DNA of 41,213 nucleotides from SXOA01 sp051004015 (GTDB lineage: Bacteria; Planctomycetota; Planctomycetia; Pirellulales; Pirellulaceae), in the NCBI GenBank assembly GCA_051004015.1, contig JBPCKT010000108.1, forward strand, positions 1 through 41,213. Reading direction: 5' to 3'. Made by a program: the position numbers and the translations under genes. The stretch's first letter is position 1. The number at the start of each line of letters is the position of its first letter. Positions 7,394 through 15,307 of this stretch are shown here, one piece after another. The notes under the pieces were generated by a model. It searched no databases. It saw only the letters and a program-made list of their open reading frames with translations, and had not been told where the DNA came from.

Positions 7394-9622
7394 ATGGATT
7401 CCATAACGAAGACCAATCCTGATCTGTCAGGCCCGTGCCAGTTTGAGAAATGGATCGACAAGTCATCGGAAGCAAAATGGCTCCTGCGGTTTTGCGGCTA
7501 TGGCCGAATTCTTGATGTCGGCTGCGGAAATGGCTGCCTGATTTCTGCGCTGGTTGAGGAAGGGGCGGATGCTCATGGCGTTGATGTTTCATCCCCGCTG
7601 ATTGCCCTGGGTGCTGCCCGTCTCCCCGGACGATTTCAGGTTGGAAGCGTGCTCCATCTGCCCTATGCCGGCGATAGCTTCGATACCGTGGTCGCGACAA
7701 ACCTGGTCGAACATCTCGCTCCTGGCGAGATTTCCCTCGCTCTTCGTGAGCTGCGGCGGGTCGCCAGGCGGAATGTTCTCTTGAAGATCGCCACGACGTC
7801 AGACGAGCACAGCTCGCCGAAACGGATCGTCGAATCGCGCGATTGGTGGGAGAAGGCGTGCTTTGAGGCCGGCCTCCGCAAGCATCCCGAGTATTACTCG
7901 ATCAATGATTATGGCTCACTGGAGGATGACGGCGAACAGATCGTCGTGCCGCTGCAGAAAGTGCCGGAGGATGCTCTGGCAGAATTTCCCTTGGCACGAC
8001 TCGCCGCACAACGGGGCTTGCACATGGACATGCTCCGGGAGAGCGGCAGCAGATCCGATGCCCATGTTTTTCGGTATCATTTGGCAGCCCAGTACATTCG
8101 TCCTGGCGACGTTGTCATCGACGCCGCTTGCGGGCTCGGATATGGTTCCTATCTGCTGGGTTGCGCTTCGCTCGCGTCCCAGGTCATCGGCATCGACTCG
8201 AGCGATTACGCCATTCGCTACGCCCACCGGAATTTTGAACCGCTCCGATCGAATCTTCAGTTTCGGCAGGGAATGCTCCCCGCCGATCTCGCCTCCTTTC
8301 CCGACCACAGCGTCGATGCCGTCATCAGCTATGAGACCCTGGAGCACGTCTCTGACCCGGAAGGTCTGTTACGCGAGTTTCAGCGCGTCTTGACGCCAGG
8401 GGGACGCGTGATTGTCAGTGTCCCGAACGATTGGCGGGACGCCACGGGCAAAGATCCCAATCCGTTTCACTTGCACGTTTACGATGCCGCCAAGATCCGA
8501 AATCAAGTCGCTGCGGCCTTCGATGTCGAACGGGTTTTTGCCCAGACTGCGAATCGCGCCAAGCGCCTGGACGCTCCTTTGGAATGGGTCCTGCGTCCTC
8601 GCTCGCTGGTCGAGATCCCGGAAAATGGACCCTGGAATGTCGAGACGGAGTGGTGGATTGTCGTGGGGTCCAAGCCCGTCGCGGGAGGCGACCAGGTCCC
8701 CTTCACGGATCGTGTGTTTGGAACGGCGGAGCGCGAGTCGGCGGAACATGCCCTGGCGTTTGAGCGAGATTACGAAAACCCCTGGTTGCTGCGAGCCATG
8801 GTGTCGATGGGGCTGCGCACCGAAAACACGAGGCTGCTGGAAAAATGGGCCGGGCAGGTTCCCCATTCGCCGGAATCGGACGGCGCCGATTATGGCGCAG
8901 CATTGGGTGTGCTCGCGTACCGTGCGCTGGATGCTGTTCCCCCCTCGGTCCCCGCCGGCCTGCATGACGTGATTCGCGCCTATCTCCAGCGGCCTTCGGC
9001 CAACGCCAATGTTGCGAGGTGGAAAGTCTCCTTGAGCTTCGTGCAGGCGCAACTCGCCTTGCGCGCGGGTGACCGGCAGCTCGCCAGGCAGCTCTTCGCA
9101 GCGACCCTGCAACAGCCCGCCGGCGAGTATAGTCCCACCCTGCTGACGAAAACCGCGGATGCGGCGTGGCACTTGGGATTGTTGGAAGCGGCGGATGGCG
9201 ACTCCGAGCGTGCCGTAAGAACCTGGCGGACCGCTGCCGAAAGAATCAATAGCGAGATCGGGAGCTACCTGGCGCAACCGCGCTCGGGAAGTCCGCCAGA
9301 TTTTCTTCACCGCGAAATTGCCAGCGTCATGTCCCTCGTCAGCCGTTTGCTGACTGCCGCCAAACATGGGGGCGAGTTTCACACCCAGCCGCGCCTCTTC
9401 TATGATGCCGTTACCTCCGATCCGGTTTCGCTGAATTCTGGAGTCAAGGAGCTGTGCCGCGCCAGGGACTACTGGGAAAAACGAGCGCAGGACTTTCAGC
9501 GTGAAGTCGAAAACCTGCGGGCGGAGCGTCCCAAGAACAGGCGAATTCATTCCATCATCTCCCGAGAGTTTTCTCGTCTCCTTCGCCAAGGCCGGTCATT
9601 CCTGTCGCGGAAGGCGGCCTGA
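7394..9622 (+). CDS. Tandem class I methyltransferase with helical C-terminus
   Basis: A 742-residue protein with two SAM-dependent methyltransferase domains in one chain. Domain 1 (about residues 20-170) has motif I ILDVGCGNG around 39-47 and the acidic GVDVS motif after it. Domain 2 (about 225-390) has VIDAACGLGYGS at 241-252, GIDSS next, and LEHVSDPEGLLREFQRVLTPGG as post-motif. The remaining 350 residues are mostly helical, with TPR-like stretches (about 540-630) and a charged coiled coil near the end (WEKRAQDFQREVENLRAERP). The start at 7394 has AAGGGAG five bases upstream, better than the earlier ATG at 7352. Such double methyltransferases usually sit with glycan or lipopolysaccharide genes; no such genes are nearby, so the substrate is open. 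Confidence 0.78.
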   Translation: MDSITKTNPDLSGPCQFEKWIDKSSEAKWLLRFCGYGRILDVGCGNGCLISALVEEGADAHGVDVSSPLIALGAARLPGRFQVGSVLHLPYAGDSFDTVVATNLVEHLAPGEISLALRELRRVARRNVLLKIATTSDEHSSPKRIVESRDWWEKACFEAGLRKHPEYYSINDYGSLEDDGEQIVVPLQKVPEDALAEFPLARLAAQRGLHMDMLRESGSRSDAHVFRYHLAAQYIRPGDVVIDAACGLGYGSYLLGCASLASQVIGIDSSDYAIRYAHRNFEPLRSNLQFRQGMLPADLASFPDHSVDAVISYETLEHVSDPEGLLREFQRVLTPGGRVIVSVPNDWRDATGKDPNPFHLHVYDAAKIRNQVAAAFDVERVFAQTANRAKRLDAPLEWVLRPRSLVEIPENGPWNVETEWWIVVGSKPVAGGDQVPFTDRVFGTAERESAEHALAFERDYENPWLLRAMVSMGLRTENTRLLEKWAGQVPHSPESDGADYGAALGVLAYRALDAVPPSVPAGLHDVIRAYLQRPSANANVARWKVSLSFVQAQLALRAGDRQLARQLFAATLQQPAGEYSPTLLTKTADAAWHLGLLEAADGDSERAVRTWRTAAERINSEIGSYLAQPRSGSPPDFLHREIASVMSLVSRLLTAAKHGGEFHTQPRLFYDAVTSDPVSLNSGVKELCRARDYWEKRAQDFQREVENLRAERPKNRRIHSIISREFSRLLRQGRSFLSRKAA

Positions 9623-9726
9623 CCAGGGCGCGAGATGGGTAATCGGCGGTTCTGAAAAGTGCTACGATGAGCTTGCGTCGCTTCCGATCCTGAAGGTCCT
9701 TCGTAGCCGAGCCAAGGAACGCCCTG

Positions 9727-10350
9727 ATGCGCTGCAGAAACTTTCCGTTGGTCTGCTGCCTGAGCCTCTTTCTCAACATTCCTCTCGCCCCCCTCGCGGC
9801 AGAGCAGGAATTGTCCCAGGAAGAGAAGGATGCCGGGTTTGCACCCCTCTTCAACGGCACGGATCTCACCGGCTGGCGATTCGGTGAGGAGTCGCCGCCC
9901 AAGGAGATGCCCGCCAACTGGAAGGTGGAAGAGGGCGTGATCCGCGTGACGGGCGGGGGAAGTCCGCACCTGGCATCGGCGAAGGAATATGGCAACTTTG
10001 AGCTCCGCTTGGAATGGCGGGGACTCAAGGAAAAGTACAACAGCGGGCTCTTCATCCGCAGTGGCAAGAAAGTAGGGGCCAACCAGATCAACCTGGCTCA
10101 CAAAAGCGAAGGGGCGTTTCTTGGAGGAAAGGTGCAGGGAGCGAAGGCGGTGGGAGACTTGCAAAAGCCCGCCGGAGAGTGGAACGAATGGCGCGTGCTC
10201 GCCGTGGGCGACAAGCTCACCTTCTGGTGCAACGGCACGAAAGCCTGGGAAGGGACGGGCCTCACGCCGGAGAAGGGATACATCGGGATGCAAGCCGAAG
10301 GAGCGGCGATGGAGTTTCGCAGTATCCGCATTCGGGAAATTAAGGAGTAA
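9727..10350 (+). CDS. Secreted DUF1080 (3-keto-disaccharide hydrolase) protein
   Basis: A 207-residue protein with an N-terminal signal peptide (MRCRNFPLVCCLSLFLN, cleavage near APLAAEQ), so probably periplasmic or surface-exposed. The mature part is a single concanavalin-like beta-sandwich of the DUF1080 family. It opens with the standard GFAPLFNGTDLTGW motif (about residues 37-50), continues with FELRLEWR and NSGLFIR strands, and ends with GYIGMQAEGAAMEFRSIRIREI. Characterised DUF1080 enzymes hydrolyse or eliminate 3-keto-glycosides, and the family is greatly expanded in Planctomycetota. AAGGAA eight bases before ATG supports the start. It might act with the Gfo/Idh/MocA oxidoreductase at 16852, which belongs to a family often paired with DUF1080, but they are 6.5 kb apart. 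Confidence 0.88.
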   Translation: MRCRNFPLVCCLSLFLNIPLAPLAAEQELSQEEKDAGFAPLFNGTDLTGWRFGEESPPKEMPANWKVEEGVIRVTGGGSPHLASAKEYGNFELRLEWRGLKEKYNSGLFIRSGKKVGANQINLAHKSEGAFLGGKVQGAKAVGDLQKPAGEWNEWRVLAVGDKLTFWCNGTKAWEGTGLTPEKGYIGMQAEGAAMEFRSIRIREIKE

Positions 10351-10427
10351 AAATCGGGAATGGGACAAACACGTCGCACACGACCACGCGAAAGCCGTCC
10401 CCTTCGGCAACCTGCACCATAATCCGT

Positions 10428-11237
10428 TCATTGTGAATTCTCCGCCTGTTTCAGCAGCCGCTCGGCGCGCCGCTTTCTCCGCTCTTCACGCTCGGCCCGC
10501 TCCTTGGCCTCCATGTTCCGGTCCCAGGCCGCTTGTTTCGCCCGTTTGCGCTCGCGCTCCGCTTCCTTGGCCCCTTCTTCCAGGAGGGCCACCTGCCGCT
10601 GATATTCCATGTTGCGGCGGGTTTCCGCCACCCGCTCGGCAACCTTCTGGTCCTTCTCCTCTTCCGTCAGCGGAGCCGGCGCACGCCGCAGATTGTGCGT
10701 CAGCATCCAGGCGGCCGCCCGCCAATTCTTGCGGGCGGCGGCAGCCATCACCATCTTCGGCTGCACGTCGGCCAATTCCTCCGCCCGCGTGATGCTGCGG
10801 GCAAAATCCTCGTCCTTGGCGGCCAGCCGGCTGATGACGCTGTGGTCAATGTCGAGCCAGGCCGCCGCCTGCCGCCGCGAGAGACCGATGGAGAGGAGCT
10901 TGCAAATCTCCTCCTTCACCGGCGGCGTGAGAACCGTTGGCCGCCCGCCGCGGGAATAGGGACCAGGACTTCGGACGCGGGGAATGTAGTTGATGGCGTC
11001 CTCGTCCGGCTCCAGCCCATCCCTCGGTTCCTCGGACAAAGATGTGTTGGCAATCCCCCCCGGTAAAACAACAGCCCCCCCTACCCGCGGGTCGTCACTT
11101 GTGTTGGTAAACCCCCCTGGTTTACCAACACCCCCCTCCGCGCCGACCGAGCACTCTAGGTCCGCACACGCAGCCGTTTCGGCCTCCAAAACGTGATCAG
11201 AACCACAACCATTCTTCGTTTGTTCCAGCGATATCAT
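10428..11237 (-). CDS. HTH DNA-binding protein with helical tail
   Basis: A 269-residue protein in three parts. Residues 1-95 are low-complexity and hold two copies of a PGG-[FI]-[TA]-NTS repeat (residues 40-46 and 59-66). Residues 98-145 form a homeodomain-like HTH of terminase-small-subunit or transposase type (GRPTVLTPPVKEEICKLL, then LSRRQAAAWLDIDHSVISRL). Residues 146-185 carry the NWRAAAWMLT segment usual in this group. Residues 195-269 are a very basic, charged coiled coil. AGGAG eight bases before the ATG fixes the start. No terminase large subunit or transposase accompanies it, so a phage role is unlikely; it may be a regulator or nucleoid-type DNA-binding protein. The N-terminal repeat comes from a palindromic DNA element (11101-11131). 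Confidence 0.6.
   Translation of the reverse strand: MISLEQTKNGCGSDHVLEAETAACADLECSVGAEGGVGKPGGFTNTSDDPRVGGAVVLPGGIANTSLSEEPRDGLEPDEDAINYIPRVRSPGPYSRGGRPTVLTPPVKEEICKLLSIGLSRRQAAAWLDIDHSVISRLAAKDEDFARSITRAEELADVQPKMVMAAAARKNWRAAAWMLTHNLRRAPAPLTEEEKDQKVAERVAETRRNMEYQRQVALLEEGAKEAERERKRAKQAAWDRNMEAKERAEREERRKRRAERLLKQAENSQ
11101..11131. repeat. Palindrome inside the HTH gene
   Basis: Arms GTGTTGGTAAAC (11101-11112) and GTTTACCAACAC (11120-11131) are perfect 12-bp inverted repeats around a 7-nt loop. On the minus strand the element encodes GKPGGFTNT of the HTH protein. A decayed second copy around 11046-11080 encodes PGGIANTS. Confidence 0.75.
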
Positions 11238-11403
11238 GGCCTTTCTCCTGACAAGGGATAACAGAACACTTACAGACTATCCGCAAATGATACAGGTGTC
11301 CAGTTGGCACAGTCAATAGGCGGAAGGCAAGAATTACGGAAATAGTTGTCAAGAGAAAATGCCGAAAAACGATGCCATCGAGCCGCGGTAGCGGCGTTAG
11401 ATT

Positions 11404-11610
11404 CCAGCCCACGGCGCAAGCCGTGGGTAGACGCGCAATAAGGCGGTCGAGCCCCGGAAGGGGCGATGGAAAGGTGGCATGCGGGAAGGGTGCAGCCGCA
11501 TGGACCTACGGACAATATGCCGCTCTTCACGCGCTCCACACGTTCTATCGCCCCTGCCGGGGCTTTCTTGATATATTTGCCCACTACCCACGGCTTGCGC
11601 CGTGGGCTGG
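11404..11610. repeat. Mirror-symmetric hairpin array 1
   Basis: Outer units at 11404-11430 and 11584-11610 are exact 27-bp reverse complements of each other. Each can also fold alone (8-bp stem CCCACGGC / GCCGTGGG, GCAA-type loop). Inner units at 11451-11467 and 11547-11564 (GCCCC stem) are reverse complements with one mismatch. The order is therefore D-E-E'-D'. Confidence 0.85.
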
Positions 11611-11682
11611 GTTCTGGTCGCCGCTGCCGCGGCTGAAATCGGTCGTCTGCGGTCGCCTGGTTCTGACCGATGCCCTGCGTTG

Positions 11683-11902
11683 CCACCCCGAAGGGGTCAC
11701 CCAGCAAAGCCCAGGGTCGCACGCTTCGTGCGCACCCTGGGAAGGCGATAAATGCGGGCGATTGAACCCCAACGGGGTTACCGAGTCGGCGCGGTCGCAC
11801 GTAGGTAACCCCGTTGGGGCTCACGGCGTCGGGCGGTCCGTTACCCAGGGTGCGCTCGCGGACTCGCGACCCTGGGCTGGGTTCGGTCACCCCGTCGGGG
11901 TG
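11683..11902. repeat. Mirror-symmetric hairpin array 2
   Basis: Three self-complementary units are followed by their reverse complements in mirror order: A 11683-11700 (CACCCC / GGGGT), B 11710-11741 (CCCAGGGT / ACCCTGGG), C 11765-11782 (AACCCC / GGGGTT), then C' 11804-11820, B' 11844-11876 and A' 11888-11902. It ends about 25 bases before the stop of the two-TM gene. Confidence 0.85.
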
Positions 11903-11925
11903 CGGCCGCGGCGGGAAGCAGTTGC

Positions 11926-12567
11926 TTATTGGTCCGCGCCTGGCGGAGAAGCAGCCGGCGAGGGGCGACGGAATTCCGAGACATAGATTCCCTCTTCCGC
12001 CAACCGCAGTTCGCGTTGCTCTAGTGCATCGAGAATACGCGAGCACTCATTTTCATAACAGTTGGCAACAATGAATCTTCGCCAGTCAGAAATGGCGTCC
12101 TCAAGTTGAAAGCCAATATCGGAAAGACGCTGACTTGCAGCCTCACAGTCTCCTTTTATTTTGATCCTGACAGGTCGCATGGCTTCCTGGTTTAACTCCG
12201 GCAAGTCACACGCTGCACTGTCGCAATTATCTCTGGTGAGAACGGCAAATCTGGCAACATTTGCTCGAAGCGTCATCAATCGAAAAATAACGCTCTCCGC
12301 TTGTGGCAACCACCGATCGTTGGCGCGCCGACTCGCTCGATAAATCTCTTGTGACGTTCCAATCCAAAAGGCAAGAAGAAAGAGGAAGACTGAAAAGAGG
12401 GAATCAACCAACGGCGTCCAGTGCTGTGGGTTGTAGGCAAGATAGATGGGCGGAAAAACGATCAGAACAATCGCCAACACCCATCGAAACAGAAATGCCC
12501 CGAGCGCGGCAAGGGGGTCGATTACGAAGTTATAGCTCGGCCGTGGTACTTGAATATCGTTTGACAT
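11926..12567 (-). CDS. Two-TM membrane protein divergent from TIR gene
   Basis: A 213-residue protein I cannot assign to a named family. Two hydrophobic segments near the N-terminus (about residues 19-43 and 55-72) anchor it in the membrane. The remaining 140 residues are mainly helical and probably cytoplasmic, with several cysteines (DNCDSAACDL and NCYENEC). The overall plan, two TM helices followed by a helical soluble domain, resembles SLATT-type effectors of bacterial defence systems, but I see no diagnostic motif, so this is inference. It lies divergent to the coiled-coil/TIR gene with 200 bases between the starts. Both genes have a lower GC content than their neighbours, which suggests they arrived together. 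The ribosome binding site is weak. Confidence 0.6.
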   Translation of the reverse strand: MSNDIQVPRPSYNFVIDPLAALGAFLFRWVLAIVLIVFPPIYLAYNPQHWTPLVDSLFSVFLFLLAFWIGTSQEIYRASRRANDRWLPQAESVIFRLMTLRANVARFAVLTRDNCDSAACDLPELNQEAMRPVRIKIKGDCEAASQRLSDIGFQLEDAISDWRRFIVANCYENECSRILDALEQRELRLAEEGIYVSEFRRPSPAASPPGADQ

Positions 12568-12766
12568 CCCCGCAACGCTACCCGATGCCAGTCTGAAAAG
12601 CTACCGCCAAGATTTCCCAGAATCGAAGCGAGACAGAGAACTGTCGAGGGTAATGGCTTTTCTTCTGGAAAATCGCCATCATCGAGTTGGCGCAGCGGTC
12701 CACGCCCACGATTGTCCTCTTCACTTGGGTCGGCGCTTCAGCTTTATCATTGGCGAAATCAATCAT

Positions 12767-13606
12767 ATGTCTGTGAGTTCTGCCCAAAGCGCCATTGCCG
12801 GTGTGCAGCGAGATATTCAGTCGCTGAACCGGAAGCTCGCTGATCTCGCAAGGGACGAGGCGTCGAAATCCAGTAGGATTGCGTCCGTTTCAAGGAGCAT
12901 CACCAAATCCACCAGCATTTCGACTCTTGAAAACAAGCAGCGAGAAATCCAGCGACTTCAAGATGAAATCGCTCGGATTCAAGACAAGAAAGCCAGTGCC
13001 TCTAAGGACATCGCCAACAAGACCGAAAGACTTCACAAAGCCCAGCATGACTTGTTTAATGAGCAGCAAAAGGAACAGAAGCAATCGCTTGAATCCCTAA
13101 CTCGCCAGAGCCGTGAACGAGATCGCATTCTCCTTGATCAGCTTCACGACAGAGTTATACCAGTGGGCACGGAACACAGAAGTGATGCAAAAACGACCTA
13201 CGACGCGTTCATTTCGCACGCGACCGAAGACAAGGACGACCTTGTTCGCCCCTTGGCAGACATCCTGAAGAGCAAGGGACATTCCATTTGGTATGACGAG
13301 TTCCAATTGAGGGTGGGGGACAGTCTGCGACGGTCGATCGACAAAGGATTGGCTTCATCTCGGTTTGGGATCGTTGTGCTTTCACCGTCATTTTTTGCGA
13401 AACAATGGCCTCAGTATGAACTGGACGGACTTGTGGCCAAGGAGATCGTGGGCGGCAAAGTAATTCTCCCCTTGTGGCACAAAGTGTCAAAGAATGAAGT
13501 CATTGGCTACAGTCCATCCTTAGCGGACAAGGTTGCATTGAACACCGCATCCTACACCATCGAAGAGCTTGGCGCGGCACTTTCTGAAGTGTTGAAAGGC
13601 ACCTAG
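12767..13606 (+). CDS. Coiled-coil TIR domain protein
   Basis: A 279-residue cytoplasmic protein with a long N-terminal coiled coil (about residues 10-125, rich in Q, K, E and S) and a C-terminal TIR domain (about 143-279). TIR landmarks are YDAFISHATEDKDDLV at 145-160, WYDEFQLRVGDSLRRSIDKGL at 175-195, GIVVLSPSFF at 201-210 and QYELDGLVAKE at 216-226. Glu218 of the last motif aligns with the catalytic glutamate of NAD-cleaving TIR domains, so enzymatic activity is plausible. The ATG at 12767 is preferred because upstream codons read as non-coding. Bacterial coiled-coil TIR proteins act in antiphage defence or as NADases, and the coiled coil would promote oligomerisation. Base composition is lower in GC than in the flanking genes. 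Confidence 0.82.
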   Translation: MSVSSAQSAIAGVQRDIQSLNRKLADLARDEASKSSRIASVSRSITKSTSISTLENKQREIQRLQDEIARIQDKKASASKDIANKTERLHKAQHDLFNEQQKEQKQSLESLTRQSRERDRILLDQLHDRVIPVGTEHRSDAKTTYDAFISHATEDKDDLVRPLADILKSKGHSIWYDEFQLRVGDSLRRSIDKGLASSRFGIVVLSPSFFAKQWPQYELDGLVAKEIVGGKVILPLWHKVSKNEVIGYSPSLADKVALNTASYTIEELGAALSEVLKGT

Positions 13607-13754
13607 CAAGGCGGTGAATCGGAGCGGCGGGCGGTACGTTTTCCAACGGGAAGCAAAAGGTCAGGAACCGCCGCTTCTTGCCCGCAATTCCCCCACCCTC
13701 TATGCTCAATCCATTCCCTCGCCTTCGCTCCTCCTGTCCCTTCGCAGGCTACCC

Positions 13755-15047
13755 ATGCGCAACATCATCTCCCTGGTCCTGGGCGGCGGTCGCGGCACGC
13801 GGCTGTATCCGTTGACCAAGTACCGCTCCAAGCCGGCGGTGCCGCTGGCGGCCAAGTATCGGCTGATTGATATTCCGCTGTCCAACTGCATCAACAGCGG
13901 GCTCAACCGGATGTATGTCCTGACGCAGTTCCTGTCGGTCAGTCTCCATCGCCACCTGCGGCAGACCTACCGTTTTGACAATTTCGACGGGGGCTTTGTC
14001 GAGCTGCTGGCCGCCCAGCAAATCAGCGACGACGCCAAGGGGGACTGGTATCAGGGGACCGCCGACGCCGTGCGCAAAAACCTCCGCTACCTCACGCAGC
14101 CGGGCATTGACTATGTGCTCATCCTCTCCGGCGACCAGCTTTACCGGATGGATTTTCGGGACATGCTCCGCACTCACCAGGAATGCGGAGCCGACGTCAC
14201 CATCGCCGGCATGCCGGTGGACCGCCAGACGGTCCGCTCCGTCGGCGTGATGCGGGTGGGGGAAAACGGCCGCGTCGCCGGCTTTTTGGAAAAGCCCCAG
14301 ACCGATGCCGAAATCGACATCGTCAAGATGGACCCCGCCTGGATTGACGCGCATGGCATTGAAAGCAAAGGCCGCGATTGCATCGCCAGCATGGGCATCT
14401 ACCTGTTCAACCGGGACACCCTGGTGGATGTGCTCAACAAGACCGACTATGGCGATTTCGGCAGAGAGGTTTTTCCCGCCTCGGTCCGGGCGAAGAAAGT
14501 GTTCCTGCACCTGTTCGACGGATACTGGGAAGACATCGGGACCATCAAGGCGTTCTACGAGACGAACCTCAGCCTGGCCTCGGAAAATCCTCCGTTCGAA
14601 TTTGCCCGCCCGGAAGCTCCCATCTACACCCGCCCGCGGTTCCTGCCGCCGACGCTGCTGGGAGGAGCGACCATCAAGGGAAGCCTGATCGCCGACGGCT
14701 GCAAAATCGGCCGCGGGGCGGTGATCGAAAACAGCGTCATCGGCCTGCGGTCCATCATTGGCGAGAACGTCACCATCCGGAACACGGTCACGATGGGGGC
14801 CGACGCCTACGAACGGGACAGCGAGCTCAAGGCCGACCGTGCCGCCGGCCGCCCCCCCATCGGCATCGGCAACGGCAGCCGCATCGAAGGGGCAATCCTG
14901 GACAAAAACTCCCGCATCGGCCAGGGAGTGCAGATTTTCAACGAGCGGAAGGTCGAAACCCGCGGCGAGGACGAACCCTGCATCATCCGCGACGGCATCC
15001 CCATCGTGGTCAAAGAAGGGGTGCTGCCGGATGGGTGGAAGCTGTAG
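13755..15047 (+). CDS. glgC: Glucose-1-phosphate adenylyltransferase
   Basis: A 430-residue enzyme that makes ADP-glucose from glucose-1-phosphate and ATP, the committed step of bacterial glycogen synthesis. The N-terminal nucleotidyltransferase domain has LVLGGGRGTRLYPLT (residues 7-21), the KPAVPLAAKYRLIDIPLSNCINS block (28-50) and the WYQGTADAVRKN glucose-phosphate region (about 97-108). A left-handed beta-helix regulatory domain follows from about residue 290 (LLGGATIKGSLIADGCKIGRGAVIENSVIG). The ATG at 13755 gives the standard N-terminus; longer frames upstream read as non-coding. It matches the type close to cyanobacterial and plant GlgC, with the extended C-terminal helix. No other glycogen gene is adjacent. 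Confidence 0.95.
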   Translation: MRNIISLVLGGGRGTRLYPLTKYRSKPAVPLAAKYRLIDIPLSNCINSGLNRMYVLTQFLSVSLHRHLRQTYRFDNFDGGFVELLAAQQISDDAKGDWYQGTADAVRKNLRYLTQPGIDYVLILSGDQLYRMDFRDMLRTHQECGADVTIAGMPVDRQTVRSVGVMRVGENGRVAGFLEKPQTDAEIDIVKMDPAWIDAHGIESKGRDCIASMGIYLFNRDTLVDVLNKTDYGDFGREVFPASVRAKKVFLHLFDGYWEDIGTIKAFYETNLSLASENPPFEFARPEAPIYTRPRFLPPTLLGGATIKGSLIADGCKIGRGAVIENSVIGLRSIIGENVTIRNTVTMGADAYERDSELKADRAAGRPPIGIGNGSRIEGAILDKNSRIGQGVQIFNERKVETRGEDEPCIIRDGIPIVVKEGVLPDGWKL

Positions 15048-15052
15048 CCGTG

Positions 15053-15147
15053 GCGAGCGGCCTGCGTGAGCTGGCCGGTAAGTCCGCACGCCGGGACGTG
15101 TCTTTAGCCGGTTCGACATCACCGGCCAGCTTACGCAGGCCGCTCGC
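15053..15147. repeat. 27-bp inverted repeat, GCGAGCGG family
   Basis: Arms 15053-15079 and 15121-15147 are reverse complements with one mismatch. The arm starts GCGAGCGGCCTGCGTGAG and continues CTGGCCGGT. The same frame with a different stem recurs at 26939-27019 and 37809-37835. Being just after the glgC stop, it may terminate transcription. Confidence 0.85.
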
Positions 15148-15206
15148 CGGGCACTCGACTCGGGGTAGCGCCCGAACTTGATGGCGGCTATCATTGTCTA
15201 AAGGAC

Positions 15207-15220
15207 GGGCTTGGAAGCCC
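15207..15220. repeat. Small hairpin before tRNA
   Basis: GGGCTT / AAGCCC stem with a tight loop, 13 bases before the tRNA. A short intergenic hairpin of unknown role. Confidence 0.5.
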
Positions 15221-15232
15221 ATCCTACTGTTC

Positions 15233-15306
15233 GGGGCTGTAGCTCAATCGGTTAGAGCAGCAGACTCATAATCTGTTGGTTCTGGGTTCGAGTCCCAGCA
15301 GCCCTA
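15233..15306 (+). tRNA. tRNA with CAU anticodon (Met elongator or Ile2)
   Basis: A full cloverleaf: acceptor GGGGCTG / CAGCCCT (G1-U72 wobble), D-stem GCTC / GAGC, anticodon stem GCAGA / TCTGT with loop CTCATAA, and T-arm CTGGG-TTCGAGT-CCCAG, discriminator A. The anticodon is CAT. The anticodon stem lacks the three G-C pairs of the initiator, so it is not tRNA-fMet. CAU could be elongator methionine or lysidine-modified isoleucine (Ile2); the TTGGT-type variable loop leans to Ile2 but does not settle it. CCA is not encoded. Confidence 0.9.
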
Positions 15307-15307
15307 C

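Larger units (their letters stand above)
11238..11925. other. Gene-free stretch with two hairpin arrays
   Basis: I find no gene in these 690 bases. The part nearest the HTH gene (11238-11400) is AT-richer and should hold its promoter, but no clear boxes stand out. The rest is made of two mirror-symmetric clusters of hairpins at 11404-11610 and 11683-11902, described separately. Confidence 0.7.

Noticed and set aside
11404..11902. Possible CRISPR array
   Set aside because: Units are self-complementary, differ from each other and occur in mirror order; there are no equal-length unique spacers and no cas gene.
13749..15194. Long minus-strand frame across glgC
   Set aside because: Antisense of a well-conserved enzyme; composition-driven.
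15233..15306. Initiator tRNA-fMet
   Set aside because: The anticodon stem lacks the three consecutive G-C pairs and the acceptor end is paired, so it is not the initiator.
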